Assembly: GCF_016595675.1 (NCBI RefSeq)
Contig: NZ_JAENJH010000002.1
Span: 930,001 to 994,000, forward strand
Reading direction: 5' to 3'
Source: Prauserella cavernicola
Lineage (GTDB): Bacteria > Actinomycetota > Actinomycetes > Mycobacteriales > Pseudonocardiaceae
Length of the DNA stretch: 64,000 nt
Each line of letters starts with the position of its first letter. Positions within the stretch are counted from its first letter, which is position 1. Of this stretch, positions 36,184 through 43,611 are shown piece by piece. The notes under the pieces are model-generated. The model saw only the letters and a list, made by a program, of their open reading frames with translations, was not told the DNA's origin and made no database searches. The position numbers were made by a program, and so were the translations under genes.

Positions 36184-36387
36184 GTGGCGCAAGGCACTGT
36201 GAAGTGGTTCAACGCCGAAAAGGGCTTCGGCTTCATCGCCCAGGACGGCGGCGAGGGCGACGTGTTCGTCCACTACTCGGAAATCGAGGGCCGCGGTTTC
36301 CGCACGCTCGAGGAGAACCAGCGAGTGGAGTTCGAGGTCGGCCAGGGTCAGAAGGGGCCGCAGGCTCAGAAGGTTCGCGCTCTCTAA
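36184..36387 (+). CDS. Cold-shock protein (CspA family)
   Basis: 67 residues from GTG 36184, with GAGGAG upstream. The RNA-binding motifs KGFGFI and DVFVHYS are intact, within a five-stranded OB fold ([15 protein letters not shown] at the start). It acts as an RNA chaperone that melts secondary structure. It stands alone, with a long leader and a strong terminator. Confidence 0.96.
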   Translation: MAQGTVKWFNAEKGFGFIAQDGGEGDVFVHYSEIEGRGFRTLEENQRVEFEVGQGQKGPQAQKVRAL

Positions 36388-36410
36388 GGGCGTCACCCAC
36401 TGACAGCGAC

Positions 36411-36441
36411 GAGCCCCCGGCGGATTTTCCGCCGGGGGCTC
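36411..36441 (+). terminator. Hairpin terminator after the cold-shock gene
   Basis: GAGCCCCCGGCGG and CCGCCGGGGGCTC form a perfect 13-base stem with the loop ATTTT, 23 bases after the stop. It could also serve the convergent gene that ends at 36460. Confidence 0.85.
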
Positions 36442-36459
36442 GGTCGTTGTCGGGGTAGG

Positions 36460-36927
36460 TCAGCGCGGAGCTGTCTGCTCCCACTGCTGTGCGTCGAAGC
36501 GGAACTGGTCGGTCTGCTCGATGTCCTGCCGCCGGGCCCGCTCGGGCCTGCGGATCTCGGACGCGGCCTGCGCCTCCCACGCGAGACGCTCGAGGACCCA
36601 TTCCTGGGCCAGCGCCTGCGGAGAGGTGCCGCGCTCGATGGCGAGGTCCTTCAGTTGCTGGCTCGCGATCAGGCTCATGCGGAGCTGGTAGACCTGCGCG
36701 TCGCCGAAGCGCCTGCCGGACCCGGTGGTCTCCGGGTCGGCCTCGGGCGCAAGAGCCGCCAGGTAGCTGGTGAGCTCGTGGTCCTCGGCGGCGGGGTCCG
36801 CGTCCTGTGTGGCGGCGCCGCGGTGACGACCGCCGTTCACTGCCTTGAGGTTGGTGCGGCTGCTCAGCCGTCCGAATGAGGGAAGAGGCACCCCGACACG
36901 ATAACGGTTGTGTCTCGGCCGCGACAT
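36460..36927 (-). CDS. Hypothetical protein with ribbon-helix-helix-like segment
   Basis: 155 residues from ATG 36927; GTG 36945 is possible but lies inside a CRP-like palindrome, which favours the ATG. The N-terminal half is basic and probably unstructured. Residues about 80-125 (VYQLRMSLIASQQLKDLAIERG, then SPQALAQEWVLERL) look like a ribbon-helix-helix DNA-binding fold of the CopG type. There is no toxin gene beside it. It may be a small DNA-binding regulator. Confidence 0.7.
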   Translation of the reverse strand: MSRPRHNRYRVGVPLPSFGRLSSRTNLKAVNGGRHRGAATQDADPAAEDHELTSYLAALAPEADPETTGSGRRFGDAQVYQLRMSLIASQQLKDLAIERGTSPQALAQEWVLERLAWEAQAASEIRRPERARRQDIEQTDQFRFDAQQWEQTAPR

Positions 36928-36930
36928 GTC

Positions 36931-36946
36931 TGTGACTGTAGCCACA
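36931..36946. promoter_or_regulatory. CRP/GlxR-like operator with one mismatch
   Basis: TGTGA-CTGTAG-CCACA differs from the perfect inverted repeat by one base. It lies directly upstream of ATG 36927. It shares TGTGACTG with the sites at 35804 and 40913. Confidence 0.4.
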
Positions 36947-37369
36947 CGGCGTGTCGCGGTAATTCGGTCGAAGTTGTGCCGTTCGGCCTAGCCGCCAACC
37001 CGCCTGGCGCAGGAGTCGAACACCATGAGTAATTCGATAGCTGTCGTAACGACTGACCCCACGCATGGAGAGGCCCCCGCGCCAGGGGGAGGAACGCGGG
37101 GGCCGGAGGGGATCTCCACAGGCGCTGACCGGGGGTGTGTCAGCACGTTGATTGTTACATGACATCGCCGCGACTTGCGAGTGTTGCGCCGGAAAATGCG
37201 CTCCGACCTGTCATTTCTTCGTTGTCGAAGCGACATTGTTGAACTGGCCCCGAATGGCCGCTCAAGTGAACGCAGCGTGCTGAGAGCTTCACTCTCCGGG
37301 GGGCTGTCAGCGCGTTCTCACGCTCGCTAGCCTCGCGGCCAAGGTGATCCAAAAGCCCTTGGAGGAACC
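36947..37369. other. Divergent intergenic region with a central hairpin
   Basis: No protein gene is supported in these 423 bases. The hairpin at 37072-37104 stands in the middle, which is odd for a region between divergent genes and could mark the end of a small RNA. The right end carries GGAGG at 37361 for the next gene. Confidence 0.5.
37072..37104. terminator. Isolated hairpin, possible end of a small RNA
   Basis: GGCCCCCGCG at 37072-37081 pairs perfectly with CGCGGGGGCC at 37095-37104 across a 13-base loop. No gene ends here on either strand, so it may terminate an unannotated short transcript or be part of a 5' leader. Confidence 0.4.
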
Positions 37370-37612
37370 ATGAGCGGGTCTGTGGAAGTGCGGCAGTTCC
37401 TCCTTCGATACGAGGGAGAAGGCCAGGGCGGCGGTGGCGTTCCCGCGCAGCGGTCCGGGCACGCCGAGGCCCCGCGGGTCTCCGACGACCAGGTGCGAAG
37501 GGCGCGGCTCGCGGTGGCGCGAGGAGCCCATGGGGTCGAAGACTGCGCCCAGTTGCTCGACATGCTGGGCCTGAAGCCGGACGACGACGGAACGGCGCCG
37601 GTACAGCGCTAG
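37370..37612 (+). CDS. Hypothetical 80-residue protein
   Basis: 80 residues from ATG 37370, with GGAGG five bases upstream. A Gly-rich linker at about 15-25 is followed by a compact helical part (VSDDQVRRARLAVARGAHG, then CAQLLDMLGLKPDDD). I do not recognise a family. The good ribosome site and a strong terminator after it support a real gene. Confidence 0.75.
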   Translation: MSGSVEVRQFLLRYEGEGQGGGGVPAQRSGHAEAPRVSDDQVRRARLAVARGAHGVEDCAQLLDMLGLKPDDDGTAPVQR

Positions 37613-37635
37613 GCGTTGTGTGCCGGGCCCCCAGA

Positions 37636-37674
37636 CTGCCCAGGTGCACACCCCCTGGTCGTGCACCTGGGCAG
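37636..37674 (+). terminator. Hairpin terminator after the hypothetical gene
   Basis: CTGCCCAGGTGCAC and GTGCACCTGGGCAG form a perfect 14-base stem with an 11-base loop, 23 bases after the stop. GGGCC and GGCC flank it. Confidence 0.75.
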
Positions 37675-37988
37675 CACGAGGGCCAAGTTACTGGTCCAGA
37701 CCGTGCGGAGGCAATCGATTGCCGGTGACAACGGCGTTTCGCCAGAAGGTCTTTCGCTTTCGTAAATGTGACGACAAGGTTTTCGTAACGCTGTTGCCGG
37801 CTGCCCCCGGGCGCCGGATGATGGAGATCGACGCCGAGCGGCCCAGTGGGCCGTGAGGCAAGGTTTGCGCAGGTCAGAGCAAATGGGGTACCCGCTGTGA
37901 AAGCGGTTGAGAGGGTGTCCTAGACTAGCTATCGCTCCCAGGGAACGACCTGAGGGCGCGGTCGGGTCGGTTCGCCGAACTGAACCGG
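37675..37988. other. Region upstream of the tRNA cluster
   Basis: No gene is supported. The left part is AT-richer than its surroundings, and one frame through it has no start or ribosome site. The right part carries a candidate promoter for the tRNA genes (next entry). Confidence 0.5.
37907..37935 (+). promoter_or_regulatory. Possible promoter of the tRNA cluster
   Basis: TTGAGA at 37907-37912 and TATCGC at 37930-37935 are 17 bases apart, about 54 bases before tRNA-Glu. This is a pattern match without further support. Confidence 0.45.
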
Positions 37989-38061
37989 GCTCCCATCGTC
38001 CAGCGGCCTAGGACTCCGCCCTTTCAAGGCGGCAACGCGGGTTCGAATCCCGTTGGGAGTA
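37989..38061 (+). tRNA. tRNA-Glu (anticodon TTC)
   Basis: A 73-base cloverleaf: acceptor GCTCCCA with TGGGAGT (first pair G-U), anticodon loop CTTTCAA reading GAA, and T-arm GCGGG-TTCGAAT-CCCGT. CCA is not encoded. It is the first of three tRNAs that probably form one transcript. Confidence 0.95.
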
Positions 38062-38074
38062 CGCAACACATTTT

Positions 38075-38151
38075 GGCCCTGTGGCGCAGTTGGTTAGCGC
38101 GTCGCCCTGTCACGGCGAAGGTCGCGGGTTCGAGTCCCGTCAGGGTCGCCA
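38075..38151 (+). tRNA. tRNA-Asp (anticodon GTC)
   Basis: Acceptor GGCCCTG pairs with CAGGGTC with one G-U. The anticodon loop CTGTCAC reads GAC, and the T-arm GCGGG-TTCGAGT-CCCGT is intact. The discriminator G is followed by an encoded CCA. Confidence 0.95.
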
Positions 38152-38178
38152 AGCGTTCGGCTCCTAGCCGGCGTTTCC

Positions 38179-38252
38179 GGCCAGGTAGCTCAGTTGGTAC
38201 GAGCGTCCGCCTGAAAAGCGGAAGGTCGCCGGTTCGACCCCGGCCCTGGCCA
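38179..38252 (+). tRNA. tRNA-Phe (anticodon GAA)
   Basis: Acceptor GGCCAGG pairs perfectly with CCTGGCC. The anticodon loop CTGAAAA reads TTC, and the T-arm is GCCGG-TTCGACC-CCGGC. CCA is not encoded. It is followed by a terminator and then an integrase remnant, as at a former island insertion site. Confidence 0.95.
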
Positions 38253-38266
38253 CGCTAATACCTTCG

Positions 38267-38300
38267 AAACGCCCCGACTTCCAGCGGAGTCGGGGCGTTT
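38267..38300 (+). terminator. Terminator of the tRNA cluster
   Basis: AAACGCCCCGACT and AGTCGGGGCGTTT form a 13-base stem with an eight-base loop, running into TTTT. It is a typical intrinsic terminator 14 bases after tRNA-Phe. Confidence 0.88.
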
Positions 38301-38315
38301 TCGCGTGTCAGGGGC

Positions 38316-38511
38316 TCAAATGGGTTCTCGGTTGGTGTTCCGGAAGTACCCGTTGAGCTGGTCGGCGACGTCTCTTCGGATGTCCTCCGTCACATGCATG
38401 TACCGCGCTTCGTCTCGGTGGTGGACCGCCACATCATGTCCACGACGGTCCGGTCGGGCCCCCGAGGATCAGCAGCACGGTCGCGGCCGGGTGGCGCGCG
38501 TCGTGGAGCCG
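38316..38511 (-). pseudogene. C-terminal remnant of a tyrosine recombinase (integrase)
   Basis: Read on the minus strand and joined across two frameshifts, the sequence gives RLHDARHPAATVLLILGG, then PDRTVVDMMWRSTTETKR, then YMHVTEDIRRDVADQLNGYF and a stop at 38316. This is the end of a phage-type integrase, with the H-x-x-R box (HDARH) and the nucleophile Tyr at the start of YMHV. The rest of the gene is absent. It lies 64 bases from tRNA-Phe, a usual integration target, so it is probably the scar of a lost island. Confidence 0.82.
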
Positions 38512-38546
38512 GGCCTATCGCACGTCGTGGAGCCGGGCCTATCGCA
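38499..38546. repeat. 24-bp tandem duplication
   Basis: The unit that begins CGTCGTGGAGCCGGGCCTAT is repeated exactly once in tandem, at 38499 and 38523. It sits at the upstream edge of the integrase remnant and adds to its decay. Confidence 0.85.
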
Positions 38547-38635
38547 CGTCGGCTTCGGTGAGGGAGTGCGCCACTCCTCGTAGTCGGCGGACTGGAGTCG
38601 ACCTTGTCCCACCCGCCCACGTGTCCGGGGGCGGG

Positions 38636-39235
38636 TCACCTACTCCTGAACAGCCGGTCCAGCTGCACGTCGATCGCGGCGAGCGCGTCCTGGGGCTCGA
38701 TCACGTCGAGTTCGATCAGGGAGGTGAAGCCGGTGAGGGCGAGGAGCAGGTTGGTCTCGGTCGCCGGGTCGCGGCCGGAGTCGATGTGCCCGTCGGCGAT
38801 CGCCTGGTGGACCAGCCGCTCGACGAGGGCCCGTCCTTGGACGAGGCCGCGGCGCGCCTGCTCGTGCACGGCCTCGTCGTGCAGCGCCTCCAGGACGTAG
38901 GCGGCGCTCATCCGGCTGGTCGCGCGGGCGTCGGCATGCAGGGGGAGCATTTCCGCGAGCGTCAGCCGGAGCACGTCACGTGGGTGCGGACGGTCACCGA
39001 GCTTGTCGAGCCCCTGGTGTACGCGCACCGAGGTCTGCTCGGACGCGAAGTCCATGGCGAAGGAGAGCATCGCGGTCCGGGAGGCGAAGTAGTGCTGCAG
39101 CTGCCCGAGTGACATGCCCGCCTCCTGCGCCACCACGCGCATCGTCAGCTGTGTGACGCCGCGCTGCTCCACCACCCGCCAGAGTGCGCGGGCGATCGCT
39201 TCGCGGCGTCCGCGGTGATCCACCTGTTTCGGCAT
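38636..39235 (-). CDS. TetR-family transcriptional regulator
   Basis: 199 residues from ATG 39235, with GGGAGAGG upstream. The helix-turn-helix is GVTQLTMRVVAQEAGMSLGQLQHYFASR. The C-terminal ligand domain is typical in length. It is divergent from a type-B carboxylesterase across 97 bases, so it probably represses that gene. The shared region carries TAATACA twice, 14 bases apart. Confidence 0.9.
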   Translation of the reverse strand: MPKQVDHRGRREAIARALWRVVEQRGVTQLTMRVVAQEAGMSLGQLQHYFASRTAMLSFAMDFASEQTSVRVHQGLDKLGDRPHPRDVLRLTLAEMLPLHADARATSRMSAAYVLEALHDEAVHEQARRGLVQGRALVERLVHQAIADGHIDSGRDPATETNLLLALTGFTSLIELDVIEPQDALAAIDVQLDRLFRSR

Positions 39236-39332
39236 CGCCGGCCTCTCCCTCGTGCCCCGGAACTGTTCTAATACAGTTGACATAATACACCTGACCCATA
39301 ATCCTGGGGGCCACTGGAGGGAAGGGATCGTC

Positions 39333-40823
39333 ATGTTCGAACAGCCACAGGTGCGGACCACGGAAGGCGTGGTGCAGGGGTGCAGGCGGCAGAGGCACGC
39401 GGTGTTCCGCGGCATCCCCTATGCCCAGCCCCCGGTCGGAGCGCTCCGCTTCGCCGCGCCCGCACCGCCGCACCGCTGGGAGGGGACGAGGCAGGCGGTC
39501 GAGTTCGGCCCCGTGGTGCCGCTGTCCCTGCCGATCGACGTGCCCCCGCAGGGCACCGACTGGCTGACGCTCAACGTCGGCACGCCGGATCCCGGCGCGG
39601 CGGGACTACCGGTGCTGGTGTGGTTCCCCGTGGGCGGTTACCTCTCGGCGGCGTCGAGCGACCCGATGTTCGACCCGGCAGCGCTGGCCGAGGCGGGAGT
39701 CGTCGTGGTGACCATCAACTGCCGCGTGGGCGCGGAGGGATTCGCGTTCCTCGACGACGTGCCGCCCAACCGCGGATTCCTCGACCAGATCGCGGCGCTG
39801 GAGTGGGTGCAGCGCAACATCGCCGCCTTCGGAGGCGACCCCGGTCAGGTCACCGTGGCCGGGGTGTCCGCAGGGGCGGGCTCGGTCGCCGCCCTGCTGA
39901 CGATGAAGTCCGCGCGCGGACTGTTCCGGCGGGCCATCGCCCACTCGGTGCCGGGGCTGCACAGCACCCCCGTGCTGGCACGGCAGGTCACCGCCGCGTT
40001 CGCGGACCGGCTCGGCGCGGCGGCCCCCACCGCCGAGGCCCTGTGCGACATCGAACCGTGGCACCTGGCCGCCGAGCTCACCTCCTTCAACGCCGACCTC
40101 CACGCGCACCGGGCGAGCTGGGGACGCCTCACGGAGACCGGCACCGCGCTGTGTCCCGTCGTCGACGGCGAGGTCCTCCCGGAAACGCCCTGGCCCGCGC
40201 TGACCGGCGCGCGCGCGAGCGGGACCGAACTGCTCGTCGGCCACACCCGGGACGAGTTCCGGTACTTCAGCGTCGCGAGCGGACGGTACGGCACCTTCAC
40301 CGAGGAGGACGCCCAGGCGGCCCTGGAACTGCTCGCCCCGCAACCGGACGGCGCGCGGGCCTACCGTGCCGCGTTCCCGCAGGCAGGCCCGGAGGAGCTG
40401 GTGGAGACGGTGTACTCCGACGCCCTGTTCCGCATGCCGTCACAGAAGCTGGCCGAGGCGAACGCCGCAGCCGGCGGCACCTCGTACCTCTTCGAACTGT
40501 GCTGGGCTGCCCCGGCCCTCGGCGGCATCATGGGCGCCTGCCACAGCCTCGACGTGCCCCTGGCGTTCGGCACGCTGGACAGCCCTGTCGGCACCCAGCT
40601 CATCGGCGAGGAGCCCACTCCCGAGGCCGTCGCGCTCTCCCGCGAACTCCAGGAGGCATGGGTCCGCTTCGTCACCACCGGCGACGCGGGCTGGTCCGCC
40701 CACCGGCCCGGCGAGCACCTCACCCGCGTCCTGGACACCGAGTCGAAGACTCTGCCCTACCCCGAACAGGCATCCCGCCGGATCTGGGAAGGCCACTCCC
40801 TCGCCCCCTTCGATCTCTCGTAG
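39333..40823 (+). CDS. Type-B carboxylesterase (para-nitrobenzyl esterase family)
   Basis: 496 residues from ATG 39333, with GGAGGGAAGGGA upstream. The signature VTVAGVSAGAGSVAALL holds nucleophile S179. A Glu in GHTRDEF and His in GACHSLDVPLAFG complete the triad. The usual oxyanion motif HGGG reads PVGG (99-102), which is unusual. There is no signal peptide, so it acts in the cytoplasm on an ester. It pairs with the divergent TetR gene. Substrate unknown. Confidence 0.9.
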   Translation: MFEQPQVRTTEGVVQGCRRQRHAVFRGIPYAQPPVGALRFAAPAPPHRWEGTRQAVEFGPVVPLSLPIDVPPQGTDWLTLNVGTPDPGAAGLPVLVWFPVGGYLSAASSDPMFDPAALAEAGVVVVTINCRVGAEGFAFLDDVPPNRGFLDQIAALEWVQRNIAAFGGDPGQVTVAGVSAGAGSVAALLTMKSARGLFRRAIAHSVPGLHSTPVLARQVTAAFADRLGAAAPTAEALCDIEPWHLAAELTSFNADLHAHRASWGRLTETGTALCPVVDGEVLPETPWPALTGARASGTELLVGHTRDEFRYFSVASGRYGTFTEEDAQAALELLAPQPDGARAYRAAFPQAGPEELVETVYSDALFRMPSQKLAEANAAAGGTSYLFELCWAAPALGGIMGACHSLDVPLAFGTLDSPVGTQLIGEEPTPEAVALSRELQEAWVRFVTTGDAGWSAHRPGEHLTRVLDTESKTLPYPEQASRRIWEGHSLAPFDLS

Positions 40824-40912
40824 TTGTCCGGGTCGGCTCCTGCGACTGCGACGCCGCCACTCGCCTGCCCATCCGTGTTCGGGGTTCGATGCCTCCAGTT
40901 CTCGTTTCCACC

Positions 40913-40928
40913 TGTGACTGCCATCACG
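40913..40928. promoter_or_regulatory. CRP/GlxR-like operator
   Basis: TGTGACTGCCATCACG matches TGTGA-N6-TCACA except for the last base, and is identical over 15 bases to the site at 35804. It lies 84 bases before the start of the SnoaL-like gene. Confidence 0.55.
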
Positions 40929-41011
40929 GGGCGGTCACAGGCGATGACTCAGACTTGGCGCGCGAGTCCTACCCGTGATCGCATCCGCGCGCTATGTCAA
41001 AGGAGCCCGAC

Positions 41012-41368
41012 ATGCCAGAGAGCATCCGCGCCCGCGCCGTTCGCACGTTCGCCGCCGCGTTCGCCACCTGCGACGTCGACACCATCGTCGGCTTCGTCGA
41101 CGAGAACCTCGTCTGGGAGTTCAACGGCGAGAAGGTCGGCGAAGGCCGAGCCGCGTTCGAGGAACGCATGCGCGCTGACCTCGCCCAGGGCAGCGCCGAA
41201 GTCAGCATCGAGCAGCTCATCGAGGATCCGGACAGCGATACCCTCGTCGCTCTCAACCGCGGGCGCTTGGTGCCTAACGAGGGCGAGCCCATGCCCTTCG
41301 TCAGCGCCGAGGCCTACACGTTCACCGGCGACAAGATCAGTCGGATGCAGACCTACCAGCCCAGCTGA
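41012..41368 (+). CDS. SnoaL/NTF2-like small protein
   Basis: 118 residues from ATG 41012, with AAAGGAG seven bases upstream; an ATG at 40994 lies before that site. The pattern (ARAVRTFAAAFATCDVDTIVGFVDENLVWEF, an acidic middle, then FTGDKISRMQTY) is the NTF2-like fold used by polyketide cyclases, isomerases and many proteins of unknown role. No catalytic residue assignment is safe. It stands alone. Confidence 0.82.
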   Translation: MPESIRARAVRTFAAAFATCDVDTIVGFVDENLVWEFNGEKVGEGRAAFEERMRADLAQGSAEVSIEQLIEDPDSDTLVALNRGRLVPNEGEPMPFVSAEAYTFTGDKISRMQTYQPS

Positions 41369-41379
41369 GCTGCTGAGGT

Positions 41380-41428
41380 GCTCAGACGAAAACCGCCCCG
41401 ACAGAGGTCAGGGCGGTTTCGTCTGAGC
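41380..41428. terminator. Bidirectional hairpin terminator
   Basis: GCTCAGACGAAAACCGCC pairs with the segment ending GTTTCGTCTGAGC at 41428, with one bulged A. It stands between the convergent SnoaL-like and protease genes and has A and T runs near the stem on either strand. Confidence 0.82.
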
Positions 41429-41442
41429 GCGGCGTCAGTCCG

Positions 41443-42216
41443 TCACGGCAGGCGGACGTGCTTCGCGATCCAGTCGTAGAGCACGTCGGTCCTCGCGGCG
41501 CTCTCGTCCTCCGCGTGCGGGCAGTCCGGGCCGCCGACCTCGGTCGCGACGAGGCTGTAGGTGCCGTCCTCCGACTCGGAGAAGAACGGGGCGCCCGAGT
41601 CGTACGGGCAGGCGCTGACGTCGCGCTGCGGCGCGTGGCCCGTCACGTTGACGGCCAGATCCTCAACCCCCGTCACCACGAACTCGCCGGTCTGCATGCG
41701 GTCCGGCCGGTTGTCGACGTCGGCCGTGGCGTCGGACGAGCCCCAGCCCACGAGCCGCACGATGTCGTCCTTGGCGGGCGCGTTCTCGCCCACCTGGAGC
41801 GGCTCGATGCCCTCGACCGGCTTGGCGAGCTTGGCGATGGCGATGTCCGCGTTCTCGCCCTGCACGACATCGGCGACATCGACCTTGACGCCCTCGTCAC
41901 CGGAGCGCGTGGCCTGGCCGATGGTCGCGGTCACCTGGTAGCGCGGCGGACCGCTGACACGGTTGCGGTCGCCGTCGTGGAAGCAGTGACCCGCTGTGAT
42001 GATCCACTGGTCCGCGATGAGCGCGCCCGAGCACGCGCTGGCGTAGGTGGTGCCGTCTCCCCTGGTGATCTCGGGCATCGACAGCGAGGCGGAGAAGGTG
42101 TACTCGCCGTCGGCGACGTCCTCCCCGTTCGCGATGGCGTTGGCGGGGGCGGCCTGCAGGAGCGAGAGCACGGTGAGGCCGGCGAGTGCGGTCACGATGC
42201 GGAAAGGTCGAAACAA
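41443..42216 (-). CDS. Secreted trypsin-like serine protease (S1)
   Basis: 257 residues from TTG 42216, preceded on the coding strand by GGGGA. The signal peptide ends near APANAIANG, and IANGEDV replaces the usual IVGG mature start. The triad is His in ITAGHC, Asp in NADIAIAKL and Ser in CPYDSGAPF. The canonical GDSGGP is altered to YDSGAP. It probably cleaves proteins outside the cell or serves a narrower role. A frame starting with ATG 42223 is out of phase and not the gene. Confidence 0.88.
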   Translation of the reverse strand: MFRPFRIVTALAGLTVLSLLQAAPANAIANGEDVADGEYTFSASLSMPEITRGDGTTYASACSGALIADQWIITAGHCFHDGDRNRVSGPPRYQVTATIGQATRSGDEGVKVDVADVVQGENADIAIAKLAKPVEGIEPLQVGENAPAKDDIVRLVGWGSSDATADVDNRPDRMQTGEFVVTGVEDLAVNVTGHAPQRDVSACPYDSGAPFFSESEDGTYSLVATEVGGPDCPHAEDESAARTDVLYDWIAKHVRLP

Positions 42217-42391
42217 GTTTCATCCCCAATTGGTGGCTTCCTGGCGATGGCAACCGTATCGAGCGATGATCAACCCCGCTTGGTCTCTTGCCCGCGAGGC
42301 TTGAATCCGGTAGCCGTTTGCTCAGTTGATCAGCTCACAGGCAACTGTTCAGCCGTTGCTGTAGTACATCCATTGCTGTACTGTTCCGCTC

Positions 42392-42730
42392 ATGCTGACC
42401 TGTGAGATGCGGGAGTCGGCGCTGGCCCGGCTGGGGCGAGCGCTCGCCGATCCGACGCGGTGCCGGATCCTGGTGGCCCTGCTCGACGGCGTGAACTACC
42501 CCGGGCAGCTGGCGACCAAGCTCGAGTTGTCCCGCTCCAACGTGTCGAACCACCTCGCCTGCCTGCGCGGTTGTGGGCTGGTGGTGGCGACCTATGAGGG
42601 GCGGCAGGTTCGCTACGAGCTGGCGGACGCCCACCTCGCGCGGGCGCTCGGAGAGCTGGCGCAGGTCGTGCTCGCCGTCGAGACCGACGAGCCCTGCGTC
42701 GACGACGAACCGTCGGTCGCCGCCCGGTGA
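42392..42730 (+). CDS. cmtR: Cd(II)/Pb(II)-responsive repressor CmtR (ArsR family)
   Basis: 112 residues. It is very close to mycobacterial CmtR: the segment MLTCEMRESALARLGRAL and the recognition part LSRSNVSNHLACLRGCGLVV are nearly the same. The metal-site cysteines C57, C61 and C102 are all present. It releases DNA on binding cadmium or lead. The next gene, overlapping by four bases, is a CDF metal exporter, the expected target. There is no ribosome site upstream; TGTACT just before the ATG would fit a leaderless transcript. Confidence 0.95.
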   Translation: MLTCEMRESALARLGRALADPTRCRILVALLDGVNYPGQLATKLELSRSNVSNHLACLRGCGLVVATYEGRQVRYELADAHLARALGELAQVVLAVETDEPCVDDEPSVAAR

Positions 42731-43380
42731 GCGAGCCCACCTGCGCCGACGCGTGCTGCGCGGCTCCCGAGTTGGAGGGGCCCGACGCTGCTCGGCGCGC
42801 CGTGTTGTCGCGTCGCATTCGGCTGTTCGTCGCCGCGACGATCACCTACAACGTCATCGAGGCCGTCGTCGCGATCACCGCGGGCACGATCGCGTCCTCG
42901 ACCGCGTTGATCGGATTCGGGCTGGACTCGGTGATCGAGGTGGCTTCGGCCGCAGCCGTCGCCTGGCAGTTCTCGGGCAAGGATCCGCAAGCACGTGAGC
43001 AGGCCGCGTTGAAGGTGATCGCGGTGTCGTTCTTCGCGCTCGCGGCCTACGTGTCCGTCGAATCCGTCCGGTCGCTGTTCGGAGGCGAGGCCGCCTCGCA
43101 TTCGACGGTCGGCATCGTCCTGGCGGCCGTGTCGCTGGCGATCATGCCCTTCCTGTCCTACGCGGAACGGCGCGCGGGGCGCGAGCTCGGTTCGGCTAGC
43201 GCGGTCGCCGACTCCAAGCAGACGTTGTTGTGCACCTACCTTTCCGCGGTGTTGCTCGTCGGCCTGCTGCTCAATTCGCTGTTCGGCTGGGCATGGGCCG
43301 ACCCGATCGCCGCTTTGGTCATCGCCGCGGTGGCGGTGAAGGAGGGCCGCGACGCCTGGCGCGGCAACCACTGCTGCTGA
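42727..43380 (+). CDS. CDF-family heavy-metal exporter
   Basis: 217 residues from GTG 42727, overlapping the cmtR stop (GTGA). It has six membrane helices, with metal residues in GLDSVIE (helix 2) and WADPIAAL (helix 5). A Cys-rich N-terminus (CADACC) and a HCC end may gather soft metals. It has no long C-terminal cytoplasmic domain. It probably exports cadmium, lead or zinc with protons under CmtR control. Confidence 0.92.
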   Translation: MSEPTCADACCAAPELEGPDAARRAVLSRRIRLFVAATITYNVIEAVVAITAGTIASSTALIGFGLDSVIEVASAAAVAWQFSGKDPQAREQAALKVIAVSFFALAAYVSVESVRSLFGGEAASHSTVGIVLAAVSLAIMPFLSYAERRAGRELGSASAVADSKQTLLCTYLSAVLLVGLLLNSLFGWAWADPIAALVIAAVAVKEGRDAWRGNHCC

Positions 43381-43611
43381 ATGAAACGCGTATCTCGCAT
43401 TTCTATTCAGGACCTCGAGTGGGAAGATTTCGAACCGATGCGAGGACCGTCAATTTCCGACCAACTGTAATTCCGGAAATTGAACAGCGTTACAAAATCT
43501 GGTCATGATTCATGTCATGAAGTATCAATTACCCTTTCGGGTGATTTGTCGGGCAAGATCATGCGGTCCCGATCTTTCTTTCACCGACATTTGTCCTTCT
43601 GGGGAGCAGTC

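Larger units (their letters stand above)
38253..38635. other. Gap with terminator, integrase remnant and tandem duplication
   Basis: The region between tRNA-Phe and the TetR gene holds no intact gene. It contains the tRNA terminator, a frameshifted integrase end on the minus strand and a 24-base tandem duplication, each listed separately. Confidence 0.7.

Noticed and set aside
37620-37856. A 78-codon frame upstream of the tRNA genes
   Set aside because: It has no ribosome site, begins within the terminator of the previous gene and shows no recognisable composition.
40958-40976. Single CGCGAGTCC unit near 40960
   Set aside because: One isolated match to the 21-bp unit can arise by chance in this GC-rich DNA.
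42223-42253. ATG 42223 as the S1 protease start
   Set aside because: It is out of frame with the signal peptide and catalytic domain; TTG 42216 is the only start that fits.
43381-43470. A 29-codon frame after the metal exporter gene
   Set aside because: It starts right at the exporter stop with no ribosome site, and the AT-rich sequence shows no coding bias; I see only a promoter region with two TCATGA palindromes at 43503 and 43515.
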